Part shown: piece by piece, positions 33,325 through 45,079 of the stretch
Layout: every line of letters begins with the position of its first letter
Position numbering within the stretch: the stretch's first letter is position 1
From: Capra hircus
Taxonomy: Eukaryota; Chordata; Mammalia; Artiodactyla; Bovidae
Assembly (NCBI RefSeq): GCF_001704415.2
Contig: NC_030812.1
Location: forward strand, 55,992,593 to 56,056,592
Direction of reading: 5' to 3'
DNA: 64,000 bases
Notes under the pieces: generated by a model
What the model was told of the DNA's origin: nothing
Databases searched by the model: none
Seen by the model: only the letters and a program-made list of their open reading frames with translations
Made by a program: the position numbers and the translations under genes

Positions 33325-33396
33325 AGAAGGGACAGGCTACCCATGGGGTCGCAAAGAGTCGAACACAACTGAGGGACTTACACTTTCACTTTCTCT
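33325..33396 (+). mobile_element. Bov-A SINE fragment
   Basis: GGAGAAGGGACAGGCTACCCA then GGGGTCGCAAAGAGTCG and ACTTTCACTTTCT: a Bov-tA with an internal deletion of its middle. Confidence 0.7.
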
Positions 33397-33497
33397 GTAC
33401 TATACAGTAGGATCTTATTGTTCATCTATCCTATTTACGGTAGTTTGTATATGCTAATCCCAAACTCCTAATTTATATCTCCCTACCCTCCTTTCCC

Positions 33498-34556
33498 AAA
33501 GCCTTTGACTGTGTGGATCACAACAAACTGTGGAAAATTCTGAAAGAGATGGGAGTACCAGACCACCTGACCTGCTTCTTGAGAAACCTATATGCAAGTC
33601 AGGAAACAACAGTTAGAACTGGACATAGAACAACAGACTGGTTCCAAATAGGAAAAGGAGTATGTCAAGGCTGTATATTGTCACCCTGCTTGTTTAACTT
33701 CTATGCAGAGTACATCATGAGAAACGCTGGGCTGGAAGAAGCACAAGCTGGAATCAAGATTGCTGGGAGAAATATCAATAACCCTCAGATATGCAGATGA
33801 CACCACCCTTATGGCAGAAAGTGAAGAGGAGCTAAAAAGCCTCTTGATGAAAGTGAAAGAGGAGAGTGAAGAGGTTGACTTAAAGCTGAACATTCAGAAA
33901 ACGAAGATCATGGCATCTGGTCCCATCACTTCATGGGAAGTAGATGGGGAAACAGTGGAAACAGTGTAAGTCTTTATTTTTGGGGGCTCCAAAATCACTG
34001 CAGATGGTGATTGCAGCCATGAAATTAAAAGATGCCTACTCCTTGGAAGGAAAGTTATGACCTACCTAGATAGTATATTCAAAAGCAGAGACATTACTTT
34101 GTCCACAAAGTTCCATCTAGTCAAGGCTATGGTTTCTCCAGTGGTCATGTATGGATGTGAGAGTTGGACTGTGAAAAAAGCTGAGTGCTGAAGAATTGAT
34201 GCTTTTGAACTGTGGTGTTGGAGAAGACTCTTGTGAGTCTCTTGGACTGCAAGGAGATCCAACCAGTCCATTCTTAAGGAGATCAGTCCTGAGTGTTCTT
34301 TGGAAGGACTGATGCTAAAGCTGAAACTCCAACATTTTGGCCACCTCATGCGAAGAGTTGACTCATTGGAAAAGACTCTGATGCTGGGAGGGATTGGGGG
34401 CAGGAGGAGAAGGGGACGACAGAGGATGAGATGGCTGGATGGCATCACTGACTCGATGGACATGAGTCTGAGTGAACTCTGGGAGTTGGTGATGGACAGG
34501 GAGGCCTGGTGTGCTGCAATTCATGAGGTGGCAAAGAGTCGGACACGACTGAGCTG
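33498..34556 (+). mobile_element. BovB LINE, 1.06 kb, with perfect TSD
   Basis: 5'-truncated BovB from within RT (AAAGCCTTTGACTGTGTGG) through YADD (frame 33760-33969) to the 3' end (frame 34300-34557). Frameshift near 33785 and stop at 33967. A perfect 13-bp TSD ACCCTCCTTTCCC is at 33485-33497 and 34557-34569. The short 3' end lacks the usual CTGAACTGAA repeats. Confidence 0.95.
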
Positions 34557-34984
34557 ACCCTCCTTTCCCCTTTAGCAAGCATAGGTTTGTTTTCTATGTC
34601 AAAAATCTGTTTCTGTTTTGTAATTAAGTTCATTTGCATCATTTTTAGATTCCATATATAAGTGGCATCATAATGGTATTTGTCTTTCTCTGATTCATTT
34701 CACTTGTATGATAATCTCCAGGTCTATCCATGTTGCTCTAAATGGCTTTATTTCAGTCTTTTTATGGCTGAGTAGTATTCTATGGTGTGTGTGTATATAT
34801 ATATATATATGTGCCACTTTTTCTTTATCTATTCCTCTGTCAATGGACATTTAGGTTGCTTCTATGTCTTGGGTATTGTAAATAGTGCTACTATAAACAT
34901 TGAGGTGCACGTATCTTTTTTTAATACGTTCTTAGGTTATTTTTTTTCATTTTGTTTCTGTCTTTAAGCCAAATGAGATTTTTA

Positions 34985-35285
34985 AAAATATTTATTTATG
35001 TATGGCTGCACTGGGCCTTTATTGCCACTCTGGTTTTCTCTAGTTACAGTGAGCAGGGGCTACTCTGAGGTGCTTGGGCTTCTGGTTGTAGTGGTTTCTC
35101 TGGCTGCTGAGCACAGGCTCTACTAGGCATGAAGGCTTCCAGCAGTTATGCTGTGGGGGCTCTAGAACATAAGCTCAGTAGTTGAGGCTCATGGGTTTAG
35201 ATACCCCATGGCATATGGAATCTTCCTAGACCAGGATGAAACACATGTTCCCTTCATTGGCAAGCAAATTCTTAACCACTGGGAA
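34985..35285 (-). mobile_element. CHR-type SINE in L1
   Basis: Antisense CHR: ATGGCTGCACTGGGCCTTTATTGCC ... TTCTTAACCACTGGGAAGTCT, inside L1 ORF2/3' UTR sequence. Confidence 0.88.
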
Positions 35286-36265
35286 GTCTGAGACACATGT
35301 ATCTTTCTGAATTAGAGCTTTCTCCTAATATATGCCCAGGAATACGATTGCTAGATCATATGGCAACTCTGTTTTTATTTTTTTAAGGAACCTCCATGCT
35401 ATTCTCCATAGTGGCTGTATCAATTTACATTCCCACCAACAGTGTAGATGGGTTCCCTTTTCTCCACAGCCTCTTCACAACTTGTTGCCTGTAGACTTTC
35501 TGATGATGGCCATACTGACCAGTGTGAGGTGATACCTCATTGTAGTTTTGATTTGTATTTCTCCAATAATTATCAATGTTGAGCATCTTTTCATGTGCCT
35601 ACTGGCCATCTATCTGTTTGTCTTATTCAGGGTAATGTTTCTCTAGGTTTTCTGACCATTTTCATTTGGGTTGTTTGGTTTATTTTGATATTGAGTTGAA
35701 TGAGCTGTTTGTTTATTTTGGAAATTAAGTCCTTGTCAATCACATCATGTGTAAATATGTTCTCCCAGTTCATAGGTTGTATTTTCATTTTGTTTATGAT
35801 TTCCTTTGCTGTGCAAAAGCTTATAAGTTTCATTAGGCCCCATTTGTTTATTTTTGCTTTTATTCCTATCACCCTGGGAGAGTTACCTAAGAAAACGTTG
35901 CTACAATTTATGTCAGAAAAAAATTTTGCCTACATTCTCATCTAGGGGTTTTATGGTATCATTCATGGTCTTATATTTAAGCCTGTAAGCCATTTTGAGT
36001 TTTTGTATGTGTGTGTATGGTGTACGGGAGTGTTCTATCTTCGTTGATCTATATGTGACTGTCCAACTTTCCCAACAATTGCTGAAGAGACTGTCTTTTC
36101 TCCATTGTATATTCTTGCCTCCTTTGTTGAAAATTAATTCACCATGGGTGTGTGGATTTATTTCTAGGCTCTCTATTTTGTTCCATTGATTCATATGTCT
36201 GTTTTTGTGCCAGGACTCTGCTGGTTTGATTACTATGGTTTTTTATTATCATCTAAAGTCTGGTA

Positions 36266-38736
36266 CTAACACGCAAAAAAGATGTCCTTTTCATTATAGG
36301 GGACTGGAATGCAAAAGTAGGAAGTCAAGAAACACTTGGAGTAACAGGCAAATTTGGTCTTGGAATGCGGAATGAAGCAGGGCAAAGGCTAATAGAGTTT
36401 TGCTAAGAAAATGCACTGGTCATAGCAAACACCATTTTCCAACAACACAAGAGAAGACTCTACACATGGACATCACCAGATGGTCAACACCAAAATCAGA
36501 TTGATTATATTCTTTGCAGCCAAAGATGGAGAAGCTCTATACAGTCAACAAAAACAAGACCAGGAGCTCACTGTGGCTCAGATCATGAACTCCTTATTAC
36601 CAAATTCAGACTCAAATTGAAAAAAGTACGGAAAACCACTAGACCATTCAGGTATGACCTAAATCAAATCCCTTATGATTATACAGTGGAAATGACAAAT
36701 AGATTTAAGGGCCTAGATCTGATAGATAGAGTGCCTGATGAACTATAGAATGAGGTTCGTGACATTGTACAGGAGACACGGATCAAGACCATCCCCATGG
36801 AAAAGAAATGCAAAAAAGCAAAATGGCTGTCTCAGGAGGCCTTACAAATAGCTGTGACAAGAAGAGAAGCGAAAAGCAAAGGAGAAAAGGAAAGATATAA
36901 GCATCTGAATGCAGAGTTCCAAAGAATAGCAAGAAGAGATAAGAAAGCCTTCTTCAGCGATCAATGCAAAGAAATAAAGGAAAACAGAATGGGAAAGACT
37001 AGAGATCTCTTCAAGAAAATTAGAGATACCAAGGGAACATTTCATGCAAAGATGGGCTCGATAAAGGAAAGAAATGGTATGGACCTAACAGAAGCAGAAG
37101 ATATTAAGAAGAGGTGGCAAGAATACACAGAAGAACTGTACAAAGAAGATCTTCACGACCCAGATAATCATGATGGTGTGATCACTAATCTAGAGCAGGA
37201 CATCCTGGAATGTGAAGCCCAGTGGGCCTTAGAAAGCATCACTACAAACAAAGCTAGTGGAGGTGATGGAATTCCAGTTGAGTATTTCAAATCCTGAAAG
37301 ATGATGCTGCGAAAGTGCTGCACTCAATATGCCAGCGAATTTGGAAAACTCAGCAGTGGCCACAAGACTGGAAAAGGTCAGTTTTCATTCCAATTCCAAA
37401 GAAAGGCAATGCCAAAGATTGCTCAAACTACTGCACAATTGCACTCATCTCACATGCTAGTAAAGTAATGCTCAAAATTCTCCAAGCCAGGCTTCAGCAA
37501 TACGTGAACCGTGAACTCCCTGATGTTCAAGCTGGTTTTAGAAAAGGCAGAGGAACCAGAGATCAAATTGCCAACATCCTCTGGATCATGGAAAAAGCAA
37601 GAGAGTTCCAGAAAAACATCTATTTCTGCTTTATTGACTATGCCAAAGCCTTTGACTGTGTGGATCACAATAAACTGTGGGAAATTCTGAAAGAGATGGA
37701 AATACCAGATCACCTGACCTGCCTCTTGAGAAATCGGTATGCAGGTCAGGAAGCAACAGTTAGAACTGGGCATGGAACAACAGACTGGTTCCAAATAGGA
37801 AAAGGAGTATGTCAAGGCTATATATTGTCACCTTGCTTATTTAACTTATATGCAGAGTACATCATGAGGAATGCTGGACTGGAAGAAGCACAAGCTGGAA
37901 TCAAGATTGCCGGGAGAAATATCAATAAGCTCAGATATGCAGATGACACCACCCTTATGGCAGAAAGTGAAGAGGAACTAAAGAACCTCTTGATGAAAGT
38001 GAAAGAGGAGAGTCAAAAAGTTGGCTTAAAGCTCAACATTCAGAAAACTAAGATCATGGCATCCGATCCCATCACTCCATGGGAAATAGATGGGGAAACA
38101 GTGGAAACAGTGTCAGACTTTATTTTGGGGGGCTCCAAAATCACTGCAGATGGTGACTGCAGTCATGAAATTAAAAGACACTTGCTCTTTGGAAGAAGAG
38201 CTATGACCCACCTAGACGGTATATTAAAAAACAGAAACAATTCTTTGCCAACAAAGGTCCATCTAATCAAAGCTATAATTTTTCCAGTAGTCATGAATGG
38301 ATGTGAGATTTGGACTATAAAGAAAGCTGACCACCAAAGAATTAATGCTTTTGAACTGTGAAGAAGTGTTGGAGAAGGTGTTGGAGAAGACTCCTGAGAG
38401 TCCCTTGGACAGCAAGGAGATCAGACTAGTCCATCCTAAAGGAAATCACTCCTGAATATACATTGGAAGGACTGATGCTGAATCTGAAACTCCAATACTT
38501 TGGCCACTTGATGCGAGAACTGACTCATTTGAAAAGACCCTGATGCAGGGAAAAATTGAAGGCAGGAGAAGGGGACGACAGAGGATGAGATGGTTGGATG
38601 GCATCACCAACTCAATGGACATGAGTTTGAGCAAGCTCCAGGAGTTGGTGATGGACAGGGAAGCCTGGAGTGTTGCAGTCCATGGGGTCGCAAGGAGTCA
38701 GACACGACTGAGCAACTCAACTGAACTGAACTCACT
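36266..38736 (+). mobile_element. BovB LINE, best preserved long copy
   Basis: From the endonuclease region (AAAAAAGATGTCCTTTTCATT) to the 3' tail (GAGCAACTCAACTGAACTGAACT). It holds nearly all of the RT gene in two open frames (36797-37297, 37315-38361). It begins exactly at the end of an L1 fragment. No TSD is obvious. Confidence 0.93.
36797..38361 (+). pseudogene. BovB ORF2-like polyprotein remnant (linker + reverse transcriptase)
   Basis: The RTE-type protein combines an APE endonuclease and an RT. Here the linker (KKCKKAKWLSQEALQ, 36797 on) and RT N-terminus are open to 37297. A frameshift at VEYFKS breaks the frame at 37297, and 348 codons resume at 37315. These have the RT boxes FIPIPKKGN, QAGFRKGRGTRDQ, FCFIDYAKAFDCVDH, QIGKGVCQGYILSP and LRYADDTTLMAE (catalytic YADD intact). 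The frame ends at 38361 beside a 12-bp tandem duplication of GTGTTGGAGAAG. Upstream, the endonuclease part 36266-36790 has stops. Needs only a few fixes to be open, but as it stands it is dead. Confidence 0.9.
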
Positions 38737-38790
38737 TCCTAGAAGAATTTAAATTGGGGAACTTTTTCCAGAAAAATTATTACCAGATAC

Positions 38791-38919
38791 AACTTGTTTT
38801 TAATCTTTTGCCCATACCACATGGCGTACAGGACCTTCGTTCCCCAACCAGGGATGGAACCCAAGTCCCCCTGCAATAGAAGCTCAGAGTCTTAACCACT
38901 GGACCACCAGGGAAGTCCC
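38791..38919 (-). mobile_element. CHR-type SINE fragment
   Basis: Antisense: CCAACCAGGGATGGAACCC ... GGACCACCAGGGAAGTCCC. TSD TACCAGATA at 38781-38789 and 38920-38928. Confidence 0.88.
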
Positions 38920-38929
38920 TACCAGATAT

Positions 38930-39960
38930 AGCTTTTATCTAAGTAACCTTATATATATGGCAGAGCAAACCTCTAATTACTAACATTGGCTGCTCTTGTG
39001 TACTATTAATAACTCTCTTGTCTTTGGAAGCCCCAAGGCCCTATCCCATTCCTTAGCTCAGGATGGCATACATGTCTCATTTTACCTTTCTGTCTCTGAA
39101 ACTCTCATGTCTGTGGGATTCTCATACATATAAAATTCAATTCCATTTTCTTCAGTTAATATATCTCATGTCATTTTAATTATTTGACCAGTAAAAAAGA
39201 TCCAAAGAAGGGAAGGGTAAGGCAACTTTTCCTCTTCCTAACACTATACGTGCGACCCTGTATTTTTGACTTAATACTGTATGTGTCTCAGACACAGACT
39301 TCCATGAAGATAAGAAGTTAATGATTTAGAGATTTTGCTGAAGTCATTTACAGGAAGATTACTGTTTTGTTTACCCTGTCCACCAGATCTAAATTAATGT
39401 TCAGAGGCTTCCAGCATTACTCAATAGTGTAGTCCGTAGGGGAAGACTCCTAACCATGCATAGAGGGATCTTACTCTTTTGTGTCAGGTCAACAATTTAA
39501 ATTCTGGCTCTTGCTACTAGAATTGCTAACTTCTCAAGAAAATCTCCCTCCAAAAGCATCAGAAAAAAAGGCTTTACTTTTCACATAATTTTATATTTCC
39601 TATATTTGTTTCATTCAACAAGTATTTATTTAATAACTACCGGGTTATTAAATAACTTAGGCAAGGTCCTAGAGATTAACATTTTATTGGCATATTTACT
39701 GCTGTTTTCCTTCCCAGGGACTAAGCTATTTTATAATGCTGGTGCCCTCTAAATGTCCTACTTCTCAATCAGTTGACAAGATAGAAAAGTCTGTCTATTA
39801 ATGATCTACGTGAACAAATTTTTAAAAACAGTCTTTGGCCTCACTAAAATTTCCAACAATATCCACTAAAATGAGAATATATAAAAGTAGATTAAAATAA
39901 CTACTCTCTATTGAAAAAAAAAGTTTATCATTTACATTCAACATTTTTTTTAACTGTACT
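38930..39960. other. Single-copy stretch, no gene recognised
   Basis: No young repeat and no convincing ORF. A MIR-like word, TTCATTCAACAAGTATTTATT, is at about 39608. Confidence 0.5.
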
Positions 39961-39973
39961 ACACACAAGGCAT

Positions 39974-40202
39974 GCAGGCTTCCCAGGTGGTGCAGGTAAA
40001 GAACCCACCTGCCTGATGCAGGAGATGTAGGAGATCCAGGTTCAGTCCCGGGATTGGGAAGATTCCCTGCAGAAGGGAATGGCAACCCACTCCAGTATTC
40101 TTGCCTGGAGAAGCCCACGGACAAAGGAGCCTAGTGGCCTATAGTACATAGGGGTTGCAAAGAGTCGGAAGCGACTAAAGGGACTTAGTTGGCCAGCCAG
40201 CC
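39974..40202 (+). mobile_element. Bov-tA SINE
   Basis: GCAGGCTTCCCAGGTGGTGCAGG ... GGGACTTAGTTGGCCAGCC. Perfect 13-bp TSD ACACACAAGGCAT at 39961-39973 and 40203-40215. Confidence 0.95.
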
Positions 40203-40354
40203 ACACACAAGGCATAGGAAAAGGTATTTAAAGAGGGTATGTTCCTATAGTTTGAGATTACACAGACTATTACTTCTTTTTAATTTTAATTTTTATTACT
40301 AAATATTTGAGTACTACAAAATAGTACATATGTTAATTAACATCTGCACCTGTG

Positions 40355-41354
40355 TTCAGTTCAGTCAGTTCAGTTCAGTCGTTCAGTCATGTCCGACTCT
40401 TTGCAACCCCATGGACTGCAGCATGCCAGGCTTCCTTGTCCATCACCAGTCCCGGAGCCTACTCAAACTCATGTCCATTGAGTCAGTGATTCCATCTAAC
40501 CATCTCATCCTCTGTTGTCCCCTTCTCCCGCCTTCAATCTTTTCCAACATAAGGGTCTTTTCAAATGAATCAGTTCTTTGCATCAAGTGGCCAAAATATT
40601 GGAGCTTCAGCTTCGGCATCAGTCCTTCCAGTGAACATTCAGGATTGATTTCCTTTAGGATGGACTGGTTTGATCTCCTTGCTGTCCAAGGGACTCTCAA
40701 GAGTCTTCTCCAACACCACAGTTCAAAAATATCAATTCTTTGGTACTCAGCTTTCTTTATAGTCCAACTCTCACATCCATATGCGACTATTGGAAAAACC
40801 ATAGCTTTGACTAGAAGGACATTTGTTGGCAAGGTAATGTCTCTGCTTTTTAATATTCCATCTAGGTTGGTCATAGATTTTCTTCCAAGGAACAAGCGTC
40901 TTTTAATTTCCTGGCTGCAATCACCATCTGTAGTGATTTTGGAGCCCAAGAAAATAAAGTCTGTCACTGTTTCCATTGCTTCCCCATCTATTGGCCATGA
41001 AGTGATGAGACCAGATGCCATGAACTTAGTTTTCTGAATGTTGAGTTTTAAGCCAACTTTTTCTTCCTCTTTCACTTCCTCTTTCACTTTCATCAAGAGA
41101 CTGTTTAGTTCTTCTTGGCTTTCTGCCATAAGGGTCGTATCATCTGCATATCTGAGGTTATTGATATTTCTCCCAGCTATCTTGATTCCAGCTTGTGCTT
41201 CATCCAGCCCAGCGTTTCTCATGATGTACACCGTATATAAGTTAAATAAGCAGGGTGACAATATACAGCTTTGATGTACTCCTTTACTGATTTGGAACCA
41301 GTCTGTTGTTCCATGTCCAGTTCTAACTGTTGCTTCCTGACCTGCATACAGATA
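40355..41354 (-). mobile_element. BovB LINE, 1.0 kb
   Basis: BovB tail at 40355, 5'-truncated within RT. The minus frame 41444-40443 is open for 333 codons, with RT boxes GHGTTDWFQI and LRYADDTTLMAE and the C-terminal region. An 8-bp TSD CACCTGTG is at 40347-40354 and 41355-41362. A short KEEVKEE duplication sits after the YADD box. Confidence 0.93.
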
Positions 41355-41397
41355 CACCTGTGTATCGAACACCAAACTTGGGAAGTATAGTATTCTT

Positions 41398-42655
41398 CTT
41401 TTTTTTTTTTTTTTTACTTTACAATATTGTATTGGTTTTGCCATACATCAACATGAACCACCACGGGTGTACACGTGGTCCCCAACCTGAACCTCCCTCC
41501 CTGTACCATCCCTCTGGGTCATCCCAGTGCACCAGCCCCAAGCATCCTGTATCATGCTTCGAACCTGAACTGGCAATTCATTTCATATATGATATTATAC
41601 ATGTTTCAATGCCATTCTCCCAAATCATTCCACCCTCTCCCTCTCCCAGAGTCCCAAAGACTTCTATACATCTGTGTCTCTTTTGCTGTCTAGCATACAG
41701 GGTTATCGTTACCATTTTCTAAATTTCATATATATGCATTAGTATATACTGTATTGGTGTTTTTCTTTCTGGCTTACTTCACTCTGTATAATAGGCTCCA
41801 GTTTCATCCACCTCGTTAGAACTGATTCAAATGTATTCTTTTTAACGGCTGAGTAATACTCTGCGGGGGACTGCCCGTGAAGGGTTAAGTCTTGGGAGCT
41901 GCCTGGCGTTATGCAGAGCCCTAGGACATGTGCCTAAGCTCCCTGTCCCGCCACCCTCAAGAATTTTTATAGCCCTTAAGGCTCCAAGATGTTTGGTTTT
42001 GGCAACATCTCATATAAGATAGATTATCTTATTGTGTATACTTCATAGAAGACAGATTAGCTTATTGTGATCTGTATACAATGGTACGGGTCTGGTGATT
42101 GTATCCTGAGATTAAAAACAATCTTGTAAAGGTCAGAAATCACGTACTTTACCCTATATATACTGCAACATAATAAAGCAAGGTATCAGCCATTTTGGTC
42201 TGATCCTCTCAACCCCATCTTTTGTCTCTCTCTTATTTTTCTTAGCGGGGACGCTCCGTTCTCTCCCTGTGCAGGTGCGACTCTTGTTTGTGCTGGCCGC
42301 GGCAATACTCCATTGTGTATATGTACCACAGCTTTCTTATCCATTCATCTGCTGATGGACTTCTACGTGGCTTCCATGTCCTGCCTATTATAAACATTGC
42401 TGCGATGAACATTGGGGTACACGTGTCTCTTTCAATTCTGGTTTCCTCGGTGTGTATGCCCAGCAGTGGGATTGCTGGGTCGTATGGCAGTTCTATTTCC
42501 AATTTTTTAAGGAATCTCCACATTTTTCTCCATAGTGGCTGTACTAGTTTGCATTCCCACCAACAGTGTAAGAGGGTTCCCTTTTCTCCATACCCTCTCC
42601 AGCATTTATTGCTTGTAGACTTTTGGATAGCAGCCATTCTGACTGGTGTGAAATG
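41398..42655 (-). mobile_element. Young L1, 5'-truncated, split by a solo LTR
   Basis: Starts with a T run at about 41399, then the ruminant L1 3' end (ACAATATTGTATTGGTTTTGCC). ORF2 C-terminal sequence continues at 42305-42655 (frame 42637-42242, CWRGYGEKGTLLHCWWEC, with the second Cys of the motif changed to Tyr). An LTR at 41862-42304 interrupts it. Confidence 0.92.
41862..42304 (+). mobile_element. Solo LTR (class II/ERVK-like) with 6-bp TSD
   Basis: A 443-bp unit begins TG and ends CA, with the 6-bp duplication ATACTC at 41856-41861 and 42305-42310. It splits L1 sequence that reads AATACTCCATTGTG when uninterrupted. The TATA-like TATATA is at 42155-42160 and AATAAA at 42172-42177. TSD length fits class II retroviruses. 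With no internal genes it is a solo LTR left by LTR-LTR recombination. Orientation is taken from TATA and AATAAA. Confidence 0.92.
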
Positions 42656-43470
42656 AGTACCATTATTTCAACTGACATTTCCAATATAGTCTTCCTCAAA
42701 CCTCAAAGGTAATTACCATCATGAATTTGGTGTTTATTATCCTAATAAAATCTTTAGTACTTTTCCTATATAGACACATATCCATAAATAGTATATGATA
42801 CTTTCTGCTAGTTTTAATACTTTAAACAAAAGTTATCAAACCACTATTCATATCTTCTGCAACTTATTTTTTTCATTTATTATGTTATTAAGTTTTACCC
42901 ACATTAATACACATAGTTTAACTTTATTTATGTTAAGCATCAGATGGATAGACAGATAGGGAGATACTGAGACAGAGACAGATAGACTGACCATTGTATG
43001 AACATACTACAGTTTATCCATTCTCCTGTGAATGGACAGATAAATTGTCTCCAATTTATCCTGATTCAAACAACAGAGCAGTTAAGATTCTCATACTAAT
43101 ATTCTTGTGTACATGATATTAATGATATGCAGCTGAGAGTGCAAATGCATTTCAACTTCATCAAATATTTTCCAAATTGCTCACCAAACGATTTTACAAA
43201 TTAACCCTTGCACCAGAAGTGTAGTATCGCCCCTTGATTTACAATTTCACTCTTTGTATTGGCTGGCTTTTCAATTTTTTGCAGCATGATGCATGTGAAA
43301 TTGTGTCTCGCTATGGTTTAACTGAGATTTCTTCAAAATAATTCAGGTTGGACTTTAGAATCATGTTAATGTTTTATGGATTCAAAAAATAAAATTATAT
43401 CGATAAGGATGCAGGAGTGGGGGAAGATACCAATTAAATACTAACAGGAAAAGAATGAGCCAAATTATAC
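42656..43470. other. Old sequence, L1-like in part
   Basis: From 42990 to 43330 an old antisense L1-type region is visible (CAGTTTATCCATTCTCCTGTGAATGG, TATTCTTGTGTACATG). The rest is unassigned. A short GATA/GACAGA-rich stretch is at 42950-42985. Confidence 0.45.
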
Positions 43471-43484
43471 TTCAAATGAATAAT

Positions 43485-43687
43485 GAAAACGTGAAAGTGA
43501 AAATCACTCAGTTGGGTCCAACTGTTTGCAACCCCATGGACTATACAGTCCATGGAATTCTCCTGGCCAGAATACTGGAGTGGGTAGCCAGTTCCCTTCT
43601 CCAGAGGATCTTTCCAACACAGGGATCGAACCCAGGTCTCCTGCATTGCAGGTGGATTCTTTATTAGCTGAGCCACCAGGAAAGCCC
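43485..43687 (-). mobile_element. Bov-tA SINE
   Basis: Antisense Bov-tA. TSD CAAATGAATAAT at 43473-43484 and 43688-43699. Confidence 0.94.
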
Positions 43688-43699
43688 CAAATGAATAAT

Positions 43700-44599
43700 A
43701 AAAGACATTGAATGGGAAGGAAAAATAACCCAATATTTAGAAGTTCTAAATATGTTTTCAGTTTAAAGACAAAAAGAACCACAAGTAAATATTGAACTCC
43801 AAGGAGTAGATTGCTTTTTTTAAGTGCTATGGGTATAGGAGTTATAAAAATATGAAACATATTATGACATAAATGGTCTATAACTAATTGAATAAAATAA
43901 GAATCCGTTAACCCATTCTTATAATAAATAAAAAATAAAGGGAATGAAAATTTCAACTTGTAAACATAGATGAAAGGATGGAGCTAAAAATCACCATTTG
44001 CAACCATCATAGTAAAAACTGATTTTAAAAGAATTATGAATAATTCTAAAATGAGTGGTAAAAGTTTGATGAGGAATGGGGCATATATATAATGTTGAAA
44101 TATCCTGACAAATTACTTTTTTTTCAATATAAACATTTCTTTTAATGGAAAATGCAATGTAAAAACTGTGCCAAAACTCAGAAGGTATTTGGTGATAACT
44201 TTCTGTGTTTCTGAAATATGAAGATCATGATCTTTTTGATCATTGGTTTTACTTTTACTATTTTGTACAAGTACTAGGTGTTTATATTTGCTGTGAAATC
44301 TCCAAGCTATGATATTTTAAAAAATTTATATTAGTGTATAAAATTTACTGATTAATTACATAGGAAAAAAATTAGCTTTATAGTGGAGAAACATGGCAGA
44401 CTACTTTAACCAAGGGTTCAAACTTAACATCACCAGTCCTGAGATTAACTTACATCTGTGCCTACTGATGGGATGCACTGAGAGGGACACAGTGATGCAC
44501 TTCTATGTCATTTCTGCTAAAATGCATAACCTAGATCTGATCATGAGAATGGATCACATAATCCAAACTGGGGGACACTTTGCATAACTGGCCTGTACT
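43700..44599. other. Unassigned, old mammalian repeat in its last 200 bp
   Basis: 43700-44390 shows nothing recognisable. 44390-44599 (CATCACCAGTCCTGAGATTAAC ... ACATAATCCAAACTGGGGGACA ... CTGGCCTGTACTC) reads like a widespread old mammalian repeat that resumes after the SINEs as TCTTCAAAACTGTCAG at 45058. I cannot name its family. Confidence 0.4.
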
Positions 44600-44809
44600 C
44601 TACCCTGGTGGTTCAGACAGTAAAGAATTCACCTGCAATGCAGGAGACCTGGGTTCAGTCCCTGAGTTGGGAAGATCCTCTGGAGAAAGGCATGGCAACC
44701 AACCCCAGTATTGTTGCCTGGAGAATCCCCATGGGCAGAGGAGCCTGGCAGGCTACAATCCATGGGGTAACAAAGAGTCGAACATGACTGAGTGACTAAG
44801 CACACACAC
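44600..44809 (+). mobile_element. Bov-tA SINE, first of two at one target site
   Basis: CCCTGGTGGTTCAGACAGTAAAG ... GAACATGACTGAGTGACTAAGCACACACAC. The host repeat GTACTCTTCAAA is broken after GTACTC and restored as ATACTCTTCAAA. Confidence 0.88.
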
Positions 44810-44827
44810 AGCACATACTCTTCAAAG

Positions 44828-45050
44828 GGCTTCCCTGGTAGCTCAGCTAGTCAAGAATCCGCCTGCAATGCAGAGATCCTGGTTCGATTCCTAAGTCAGG
44901 AAGATCTCCTGGAGAAGGGATAGGCCACCCACCCCAGTATTCTTGGTCTTCCCTGGTGGCCCAGATAGTAAAGAATCTGCCTACAATGCGGGAGACCTGG
45001 GTTCAATCCAGTCCATGGGGTCACAGTGTCAGATATGACTGAGCAACAGC
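44828..45050 (+). mobile_element. Composite Bov-tA SINE, second at the same site
   Basis: GGGCTTCCCTGGTAGCTCAGC ... CAGTATTCTTG, then a second tRNA-like head GTCTTCCCTGGTGGCCCAG ... TTCAATCC, then the Bov-A end. TSD CATACTCTTCAAA before (about 44815-44827) and after (about 45053-45065). Confidence 0.85.
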
Positions 45051-45079
45051 ACAGCATACTCTTCAAAACTGTCAGAATC

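Larger units (their letters stand above)
33397..36265 (-). mobile_element. L1 with ORF2 3' half, antisense, split by BovB and CHR
   Basis: 3' UTR pieces at 33397-33497 and 34557-34984, then ORF2 antisense at 35286-36265 (frames 35872-35627 and 36194-35913; GWTVTYRSTKIEHSR- and IGIKAKINKWGLMKL-like segments of ORF2p). Insertions: BovB 33498-34556 and CHR 34985-35285. It contains a (TA)n run at 34795-34810. The 5' end is truncated at about 36265. Confidence 0.85.
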
